Source of the DNA: Chalciporus piperatus
Lineage: Eukaryota; Basidiomycota; Agaricomycetes; Boletales; Boletaceae
Assembly: GCA_038093975.1 (NCBI GenBank)
Contig: JBBPTG010000185.1
Coordinates: 1-47,574 of the forward strand
DNA: 47,574 bases
Direction of reading: 5' to 3'
The position numbers were made by a program, and so were the translations under genes. This document shows, one piece after another, positions 41,253-47,574 of this stretch. The notes beneath the pieces were generated by a model. The model worked only from the letters and a program-made list of their open reading frames with translations, ran no database searches and was not told the origin of the DNA. Every line of letters begins with the position of its first letter. Position 1 is the first letter of the stretch.

Positions 41253-41855
41253 TGTTACGAACGCTCAGTTCCTTATCCTAGTCTTTCCTAGACTTCACTA
41301 CGCTTACTACGTTTCTCTTTCACTTTTGGACTTAGTCGCTTTCTCTCCCTTTTCTGTTATCTTACCTTATCAAGATCACATCACGTGACCTGCTGACATC
41401 AGCTAGGTCTAGCCTTTCGCTTACGTAACGTGGCTGTGCGTGGCTGTGCATCTTCCCCACTGTCCATGACTCATACCGAGTCACCATGACTCAGACTCTT
41501 ATTGACTCATTATGACTCACCGTGACTCATACTGACTCACGCTGACTCATCTCGCTTCCTAGTCATATACGCTATTGGCTGTTACTCGCCATGACTCATA
41601 TCTAGTCATACCTAGTTATATAGTTAAGGTTTAGCCACAACATGTACAAACACTGTCAATAGTATATAAACCCGGGTTGACAAGCACTGGCTCTCCAGTC
41701 TTGTTCTCCTGGAGTTTCCTCTTCTTGAACTTCATGGGCCAAGCGCTCCTGCTTGCCTAGTCTGATCCTCAGCTCTAGTTACTGAGTTGATGTGGTTCCA
41801 CTAGGGCATGTTGTCTGATGATAGCGCTAGCTCTTGATTGAGTTGAGTCGTTTCA
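41253..41855 (+). repeat. Solo LTR, family D
   Basis: 603 bp from TGTTACGAACGC to GTCGTTTCA, with the 5-bp target duplication TGTAG (41248-41252 and 41856-41860). The empty site is seen in element Y (inverted, near 16165-16190), where ATGTAGTAGATA is uninterrupted. It has TATATAAACCC near 41662 and eight TGACTCA motifs (41467-41598). Its end GTCGTTTCA and its TATA region resemble the RTE-C LTR. Confidence 0.9.
41467..41598 (+). promoter_or_regulatory. TGACTCA (bZIP/Gcn4-AP-1 type) site cluster in LTR D
   Basis: TGACTCA at 41467, 41487, 41503, 41513, 41523, 41533, 41543 and 41592. Five of these are spaced exactly 10 bp apart. Confidence 0.75.
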
Positions 41856-42325
41856 TGTAGTAGATAGACTTCCCAATACAAGTGATGTTTTCCTATCTAT
41901 CTTTGACCGGTGTGAAGCGAAATCAAAAAAAGGGCAGTAAATCGCTGCAGAATTAGTACTGTCTATATAGTATTATAAAAGCTATTATAGAGCTCAAAAG
42001 CTGTTGATTCTTTTGGAGTCTATAGAGTATTATAAAAGCTATGAGAGTTTTGGGGGGCGCTATAGAGTGCTCCATAGAGGGGACTTGTCACTTTTTCCTA
42101 TAAGCAATATAAATGCAATTATAGTACTCTATAGAACTATTATAGCTATGAGAGTAAAGTTGGTTTTTCCTGATGGTGTTGCGCGACAATTGCTAGTGAT
42201 TCAATACATGATATTTATTGTTGTATTCCACGCTCTTGTATCAATCTGTCCAGCAAGTGGGCACGAAAGCGCTGCCCTTCAGTCCCGGCTGCATCTGGTA
42301 CGTCGTCGTGATTGTTTCCTTCCTC

Positions 42326-43191
42326 TCACTCGGCCGCTTCTCGCCTCGCCCATGCCATACTCCCCTCTCCATCTTTCTTCTCAAAGCGGATTATCATGTT
42401 GTGCAAGATCATGCAACTTATAATCCAGTAAATGGCAAGATGTAAGTCGTCATTTGTCGCAATTTTGAGACGAAGCTCACGCAAAGACTGAAAACGCCCT
42501 TTCAGGGTGGCGAAAGCATGTTCTACTCTCACACGGACCTGTGAATGTACGGTGTTGTAATTTCAACAACAACACTATTTTTGGTAAGTACGTGCCTTGG
42601 AGAGATAACAATTATAGATATTCTGGCGGCGTGTGAGGCCCCCATTGCGCGGCTTTTTGAAGGGAACCACACACCACCGCTCGGTGGGATATGCCGAATC
42701 AGCCCAGATCCAGTGGTTTGGTGGGATTACACCAGCAGGATTTGTCGCCATCCGAGTGCCTTGGAATGTGTATGCATCATGTACAGACCCAGGGTGGCCA
42801 AGCCCATAATCAACGATCATCAAATTATGAGGCATGACAACGGCCTTGATAAAATACCGTAAGTTATTTTTACTTCTCGACAATAACATGTGGTCTGACG
42901 TACTTGACAGTTCAATGAAAACTTCCCCTTTCGATCATAAAAGCTATCCCCAAACATTCCTGGCTGCACGTACAAGTTGACCGGGGTGCTGTCGGCAGCA
43001 AAGACCCCATTTCTCCACGTTCTACAGGTGCGTGATGCAACCCATCTGCGCGCGTGATTCATGTGGCTTGACTGAGCATCAGGGATGAAGATGAACTCGT
43101 CGTGCTGCGCGAGCAGGGCAGCCATGACACGGTGAGTGCAGTTGACAACGGTTTCAACACTGACCCCAGACCACTGTGCCACATCTTCCGG
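42326..43191 (-). pseudogene. PIF/Harbinger (HARBI1-like) DDE transposase, N-terminally truncated
   Basis: Harbinger transposases cut and join DNA with a DDE catalytic triad. On the minus strand, 43191-42904 carries helical sequence and the first Asp (RTWRNGVFAADSTPVNLYV…). A 59-nt intron (42903-42845, GTACGT to AAG) leads to the second Asp (VDYGLGHPGSVHDAYTF) and ADSAYPTERW. A second intron with GTACTT near 42590 leads to 42532-42326 with RVEHAFATLKGRFQSLREL, the Glu, and a C-terminal helix WIISCMILHNMI, ending TGA. Phase across the second intron does not close cleanly, so there may be an indel. The N-terminal DNA-binding half is gone because an RTE-C LTR starts at 43192. Confidence 0.82.
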
Positions 43192-43709
43192 TGAAACGAC
43201 CCAAAACTCGTATTGAGATCAGGTCTACACTATCGCCAAGTGAAGCGGTTTAGAAGAAGAGAATTGAGAAGAACTGAGATAGGACGGTTGAGTCTTGGGG
43301 AAAGACCAAGTGAACTAAGCTGGGGTTACCAGCAGTTCCTTGGGGTTTATATACTATCCTAAGTGTTTGTACATGTTTGTACTAACTATAACTAAATAAG
43401 GAGTTACCCTGAACCCATGAGAATAGAAGCGAGATAAGGAGGCTGTGAGGCATAGCCGAGATAGCGGAGATTAAGTACATGAGGTGAAAGGCTGTGGCAT
43501 AGCCATGCGCAGCACGGAGATTAACTGTCAAGGTAAGGCAGTGCGTGAGAATGAATATAACCATAAGGGGCGACCGTGCGAAGAGTGAAAGTGAATGAGC
43601 ACGTGTCTGAAAGATAAGATGAGAGAGATTAGATAAGATCGAATGGAACGAAACGTTGAAGTCCAAAAAAGTGTCTGTGAAGGTGAGAGAACCGTAATGA
43701 ACCGTAACA
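43192..43709 (-). repeat. RTE-C 3' LTR
   Basis: On the minus strand it begins TGTTACGG (43709), preceded by polypurine AAGGGGGTAG (43719-43710), and ends GTCGTTTCA (43192). It has AGTATATAAACCCC and lies inside the Harbinger transposase. 518 bp. Confidence 0.85.
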
Positions 43710-43742
43710 CTACCCCCTTCCTATGGATCAACTTCCAGGTGA

Positions 43743-44213
43743 TCAGTTTTCCATGTTATCCGCGTCATGCCATTGTTGCCAACCGTGGGCGTCTTCGTTA
43801 TGAGGAACGTCAAGATGACCGTTGACCAGGGTGGGTGAGGGTGTCGGTCGCATTGAAGCCACTAGGGCTGGGATAGGGTCATCTGCGTAACGAGGGGGCA
43901 AGACGTCGGGATGCATAACTTTGAGAGTCATCCACATCTCGCTCCACGAGATCTGGTACTCGACGATGGTGGTACGATCCGTTACGGGCATGTGAACGAA
44001 TCGGAGGGAAGTGTAGAGCACGATGAGGGTTACGGCCAGCGTTATGACGATGAGGAGGAGAAGGAGGACATAGACGACGACCGGCATGGCCATCAAGAGG
44101 AACAGAGAGGCGCTGACGACAGCGAGGAGCGCGGTACGATGAAGTTTGGTGACCGACCTGTCGGTCTGAGCGAGGGGGCGAGTGTAGGCAACACCGTTGA
44201 GGTATGCGTCCAT
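43743..44213 (-). CDS. Membrane protein ORF between RTE-C pol and 3' LTR (env position)
   Basis: 156 codons, ATG at 44213. The N-terminal 27 residues are hydrophilic. Residues about 28-72 are almost wholly hydrophobic (…ASLFLLMAMPVVVYVLL…LAVTLIVLYTSL), enough for one long or two tightly spaced membrane helices. A roughly 80-residue polar tail follows. Pol stops 97 bp upstream, and the ORF ends 24 bp before the polypurine tract, so it fills the element's env slot compactly. A separate TATATAAG box (complement of 44278-44285) lies 65-70 bp before the ATG, suggesting its own transcript. No signal peptidase site or glycoprotein-like ectodomain is evident and I do not recognise the family. It could be an element accessory protein or a captured host gene. 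Confidence 0.65.
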   Translation of the reverse strand: MDAYLNGVAYTRPLAQTDRSVTKLHRTALLAVVSASLFLLMAMPVVVYVLLLLLIVITLAVTLIVLYTSLRFVHMPVTDRTTIVEYQISWSEMWMTLKVMHPDVLPPRYADDPIPALVASMRPTPSPTLVNGHLDVPHNEDAHGWQQWHDADNMEN

Positions 44214-44277
44214 TATGATTTAGAGTGTATGAAGAGTATTTGTTGGGGAATGAAGGGTGGTGGGTGGGCATCCAGGC

Positions 44278-44285
44278 CTTATATA
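44278..44285 (-). promoter_or_regulatory. Internal TATA box for the membrane ORF
   Basis: TATATAAG on the minus strand, between the pol stop and the ATG at 44213. Confidence 0.55.
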
Positions 44286-44309
44286 CGTTGTTCCCCTATT
44301 TGGTACTGT

Positions 44310-47300
44310 TTATGTGGGCGTAGCCCGTGTTTTTAATGGACTGGACAGATTTGCCATGAGTCTATCAATTTTGGCTGGTCCGTTGTCCGTGAGATTTTCT
44401 GGGCGTTTCTGAAATAGGAATAGGAAATCTGCAGGATTAATGGATAGAGCACGAGGTGCGGCTGGATTCTTTGCGTAGAAGTCCTTCAAGCAGCCCTTGG
44501 CATTTGCCAGATTAGCTCTTGGTTCCCAAGTGTGATCGGTTTCATCATAACCTTTCCAGTGCACGAGGTATTCCAGTTTCTTTCCCTTGTACCGTGTGTC
44601 AACGACGTAGTCGACTTCCCATTCGTCGTCCCTTTCTTCCGTAACAAGAACTGGTCCAGGCCGTGCCGTAGGTTGGCCGTCAAGGCGGTCCTTGTAAGAT
44701 TTGATTCGACGGACATTAACCACGGGGTGAATTTGAATGTCGCGTGGAAGCTGTAATTTTACTGCATTTGGCCCTGCCAAGGCGATGATTTTAAATGGAC
44801 CTAGCCATCTTTCAGATAATTTGTCTGATGCGCGTGTCAAACGCAAGTCTGTGGTCGACAGCATGACTTGCTGTCCAATTTCATATTCGGGCGCAGCCGA
44901 GCGGTGTTTGTCGGCTAGCGATTTCATGCGTTCCTGGGCCTTGGCCAGGTTCTTTTCTACATCGGCAAGCGTTTTTCGCATTGCGTCTGTGAATGATTTG
45001 GCAGCTGGTGCCTGAGAAGTAGAAGCATGTGGTTCTGTGCCCATGCGTGGTTCATATGAACGTGTGACTTCGAACGGCGACTTCTTCGTTGAAGTATGAT
45101 ATTTGTTATTGATAGAGAACTGGGCGATGGCTAGCCAGTCTGCCCATTGATTTTGTTTATCGAAGCAGTAGATTCGCAGAAACTTTCCAACTTCTTTGTT
45201 TACGATTTCTGATTGTCCGTCTGTCTGCGGATGGAATGCTGTACTGAGCTTGGTATCAATACCAAGGGCATCATTGATTTCTTTAGCGACTTGCGCTGCG
45301 AACTGCGGGCCTCGATCTGATGTGATGGATAAAGGAAGTCCATGATGCTTCCATACGTGAGAAAGGAATAGGCGAGCGGTCTCCAGGGCCGAACACGTTT
45401 TTGTGCATGGTATGAGTTCTACTTCTTTTGAGAAGCGATCTACCACCGTCAAGATTGCATTAAAACCACGTGATTCGGGTAGACCCGTAATGAAATCCGC
45501 AGTGATGTGTTGCCAGGGTCCCCTAGGAACCGGCAAGGGTTGTAGAAGGCCTGCAGGTGCCTGATTCGTTCCTTTGAATCTCTGGCAGGTCTGACAGTGA
45601 GATACGTATTCTTTCACGAGAGTGGCAAGTCCAGGCCACATGTAAGATCGTTGAATGAGTTCTAATGTTTTCTCGTAACCGGGATGTCCTGCAGCCGGTG
45701 TGTCGTGATGTAAACGAATGATGTCCATCCGGAGTGTGTTATCTTCCGGAATGTACATCCGATCTTTTTCGTCGTAGAGTAAGCCATCAAGCTTCTCATG
45801 AATGCCTTTCTTCTGGAATTTCTGAACTTCTGTCTCAGATAGCTTGCACGTTGCAAGGAAGACTCTCTGTTTGATCCGTGCCCCTTCATCTGTCAGGGTA
45901 ACTGTGCGGATATTCTCGGGAGCAATGACCAATATTCCTTTATTGTCATTTTCAACTCCGACGGCGTGGTCTTCTCGACGTGAGAGAGCGTCAGCTTTTG
46001 CCATAGAAGGCCCAGGTTTGTAAACCCAGAGCATATTGAATCTAGATAGATATTGCGCCCAGCGCGCTTGTCGTCGGTTGAGATCCTGTCTCGTCATGAA
46101 CCACTGCAGGTTTGCGTGGTCGTTCCAGATCTCAAACTGGTGTTTAGCACCTTCTAGGTAATGCCGCCATTGCTCTAGTGCCTGAATGACTGAGAGCATT
46201 TCTTTATCGGCGATAGGATAATTCCGTTCTTGCGGAGTCATGGAATGAGATGAATAGGCAACTGGGTGCCATTTGTCTTCTTTCAGAATAGATAAGACTG
46301 CGCCTGTTGCGTAATTAGATGCATCGCATTCTAAGCGGAATTGACAGTTGCCGTCAGGGAAGGCGAGTATGGGAGCTGAGGTGAAACTCTTTTTCAGCGT
46401 ATCAAACGCTATTTGACATTTGTCATCCCATATGAAGGCTTGTTCCTTTTTGGTTAGGTCATTGAGAGGACGTGCGACTTGCGCGTAGTCTTGAATGAAC
46501 CTTCGATAGAAGTTTGCTAAACCTAGGAAGCTTCTTACGCCTTTGACGTTCTTCGGCTCTGGCCATTCCAGTATGGCTGTGACTTTAGATTGATCCATTT
46601 TTATCCCATCCTTTCCTACGATCATTCCGAGGAATTCAACCTCAGATACACGGAAATTGCATTTTTCGGGTTTTACGAATAGATCGTTTTCTTCCAGTCT
46701 GCGAAGAACTTCAAGCACGATTTTGTCATGTTCTGCCTGATTTTCTGTTTTGGTAAAGATCATCAAATCGTCTATGTAGACGACGAGCACGTCTTCCATG
46801 TCTGCGAAGATCTCGTTCATCATCGCTTGGAATGTGCCGGGGGAGTTACAGAGACCGAAGTACATGACTCGGGGTTCGAAAGAACCACGGAAGCAAACGA
46901 AGGCGGCCTTCCATTCATCGCCTTCTTTGATGCGAACGTTGTTGTATCCCCATCTGAGATCCATCTTTGTGAATAATTTAGCTCCTTTGAGCTTGTCGAC
47001 GAGTTGGCCGATCAACGGTAATGGATAGTTGTTTTTGACCGTATGTTCATTTAGATAACGGTAGTCCTGTACCATGCGTTTACGTCCATCCTTTTTAGGG
47101 ACAAAGAAGACTGGTGACGTTTGGGGGGATTTAGAAGGCGCGATGTAGCCCTTTTTGAGCTGATCGTCGATGAAGTCGCTGACTTCCTTCTGTTCCGTCT
47201 CCGAAAGTGGTATCAGTCTACCCTTTTTAGGTTTGAACGTCTCTTTTAGATCAATAGCGTGGTCCCACGGCTTGCGTAAGGGCATGCGCTCTGATTCTCC

Positions 47301-47574
47301 TTTAGAGAACACCTTGAGGAATTTGTGGTACTCTTTTGGGATCATTTCCTCCACGGTCTTTTCTTTTTCTTTGGGAATTTGCGCGTCGAGCGCATGGATA
47401 GCGGAGTATGCAGAATACTGGGAATCTCGTTCCTGGTGATCTGGATCTTGGATATCTAGGTTTGGCCTTTCCTGGAGTAGGGCACACGTGTGTGGGCAAC
47501 GAGTCATTTTGACTGTTCCCTTACTCCAGTTAATATCCGGATTATGACGTTTCAGCCACAAGAATCCGAGTATG
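44310..47574 (-). CDS. RTE-C Pol (5' end beyond window): protease end, RT, RNase H, integrase, chromodomain
   Basis: An uninterrupted frame of about 1,088 codons runs from the window edge (ILGFLWLKRHNPDINW, the end of the protease domain) to a stop at 44310. RT has LFTKMDLRWGYNNVRI and catalytic VVYIDDLMIF (about 46770-46795). RNase H has ECDASNYATGAVL. Integrase has the zinc-binding HHDTPAAGHPG…HCQTCQRF, then [24 protein letters not shown] and TDGQSEIVNKEV for the DDE triad. A GPY/F-like module (RWLGPFKIIAL) and a chromodomain (WEVDYVVDTRYKGKKLEYLVHWKGYDETDHTWEP, split over the expected three strands) complete it. No stop or frameshift, so this is the best-preserved pol here. The gag and 5' LTR lie to the right of the window. 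Confidence 0.95.
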   Translation of the reverse strand, partial: ILGFLWLKRHNPDINWSKGTVKMTRCPHTCALLQERPNLDIQDPDHQERDSQYSAYSAIHALDAQIPKEKEKTVEEMIPKEYHKFLKVFSKGESERMPLRKPWDHAIDLKETFKPKKGRLIPLSETEQKEVSDFIDDQLKKGYIAPSKSPQTSPVFFVPKKDGRKRMVQDYRYLNEHTVKNNYPLPLIGQLVDKLKGAKLFTKMDLRWGYNNVRIKEGDEWKAAFVCFRGSFEPRVMYFGLCNSPGTFQAMMNEIFADMEDVLVVYIDDLMIFTKTENQAEHDKIVLEVLRRLEENDLFVKPEKCNFRVSEVEFLGMIVGKDGIKMDQSKVTAILEWPEPKNVKGVRSFLGLANFYRRFIQDYAQVARPLNDLTKKEQAFIWDDKCQIAFDTLKKSFTSAPILAFPDGNCQFRLECDASNYATGAVLSILKEDKWHPVAYSSHSMTPQERNYPIADKEMLSVIQALEQWRHYLEGAKHQFEIWNDHANLQWFMTRQDLNRRQARWAQYLSRFNMLWVYKPGPSMAKADALSRREDHAVGVENDNKGILVIAPENIRTVTLTDEGARIKQRVFLATCKLSETEVQKFQKKGIHEKLDGLLYDEKDRMYIPEDNTLRMDIIRLHHDTPAAGHPGYEKTLELIQRSYMWPGLATLVKEYVSHCQTCQRFKGTNQAPAGLLQPLPVPRGPWQHITADFITGLPESRGFNAILTVVDRFSKEVELIPCTKTCSALETARLFLSHVWKHHGLPLSITSDRGPQFAAQVAKEINDALGIDTKLSTAFHPQTDGQSEIVNKEVGKFLRIYCFDKQNQWADWLAIAQFSINNKYHTSTKKSPFEVTRSYEPRMGTEPHASTSQAPAAKSFTDAMRKTLADVEKNLAKAQERMKSLADKHRSAAPEYEIGQQVMLSTTDLRLTRASDKLSERWLGPFKIIALAGPNAVKLQLPRDIQIHPVVNVRRIKSYKDRLDGQPTARPGPVLVTEERDDEWEVDYVVDTRYKGKKLEYLVHWKGYDETDHTWEPRANLANAKGCLKDFYAKNPAAPRALSINPADFLFLFQKRPENLTDNGPAKIDRLMANLSSPLKTRATPT

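Larger units (their letters stand above)
38783..42175. mobile_element. Element Z: DNA-transposon-like element carrying an AGEG cassette
   Basis: 15-bp terminal inverted repeats CATCAGGAAAAACCA (38783-38797) and TGGTTTTTCCTGATG (42161-42175). Both subterminal regions (about 38798-39000 and 41900-42160) are AT-rich with many TATAGAG and ACTATA motifs. The interior holds a G-rich hairpin array, the AGEG promoter and exons, and a solo LTR. No transposase is inside. It lies between the coiled-coil ORF and the Harbinger transposase. No clear target duplication was found. Confidence 0.65.

Overview
This window looks like nuclear DNA of a filamentous basidiomycete, probably an Agaricomycete. The evidence is chromodomain Ty3/gypsy retrotransposons, spliceable introns of about 45-65 nt, a PIF/Harbinger transposase with short introns, and a spliced TRM44-like gene. 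Almost everything is transposable element or satellite, nested several levels deep. Only about 12.0-15.6 kb resembles ordinary host genes.

Layout. 1-606: 3' end and LTR of a chromodomain gypsy element, here called RTE-A. 607-2176: end fragment of a foldback element (FB), a small hypothetical gene and a 33-bp minisatellite. 2177-4023: LTR and gag of a second gypsy family (RTE-B), cut off by FB. 4024-12013: an 8-kb mirror-symmetric FB element with roughly 1.7-2.0-kb inverted arms made of minisatellites, an inner inverted pair of CAGT-rich arrays, and a small spliced gene in the middle. 12014-15605: a broken TRM44-like gene and a multi-exon Cys-rich gene of unknown function. About 15.9-18.3 kb: element Y, with a second, decayed copy of the small spliced gene on the minus strand. 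18297-24710: FB fragment, then a decayed RTE-A. 24711-25933: another FB end. 25934-31662: RTE-B without integrase, its gag interrupted by a solo LTR nested in another solo LTR. 31663-43191: remains of a PIF/Harbinger transposon (partner ORF at left, transposase at right), invaded by a full-length RTE-A (32138-38728, 5-bp target duplication) and by element Z (38783-42175, 15-bp TIR), which carries a third copy of the small spliced gene and a solo LTR. 43192-47574: a third gypsy family (RTE-C) on the minus strand, with intact pol and an extra membrane-protein ORF between pol and the 3' LTR.

How the parts work. RTE-A and RTE-B both carry the Tf1/sushi-type self-priming signature: an 11-nt sequence 33 nt downstream of TATATAA, exactly complementary to the primer-binding site 2 nt after the LTR. 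In RTE-B it covaries between copies. The two families appear to express pol differently: an ATGA stop-restart overlap in RTE-A, and a G GGT TTT -1 frameshift heptamer with a stem-loop in RTE-B.

The strongest candidate for an undescribed system is the small spliced gene at 8171-8600. Four exons join in frame into a 92-residue Pro-rich repeat protein (motif AGEGSTAPPA). Each of the first three exons ends in a GC-rich hairpin just before its 5' splice site. The same promoter-plus-exon-array cassette occurs in three different mobile-element contexts (about 8.06, 17.1 and 40.6 kb).
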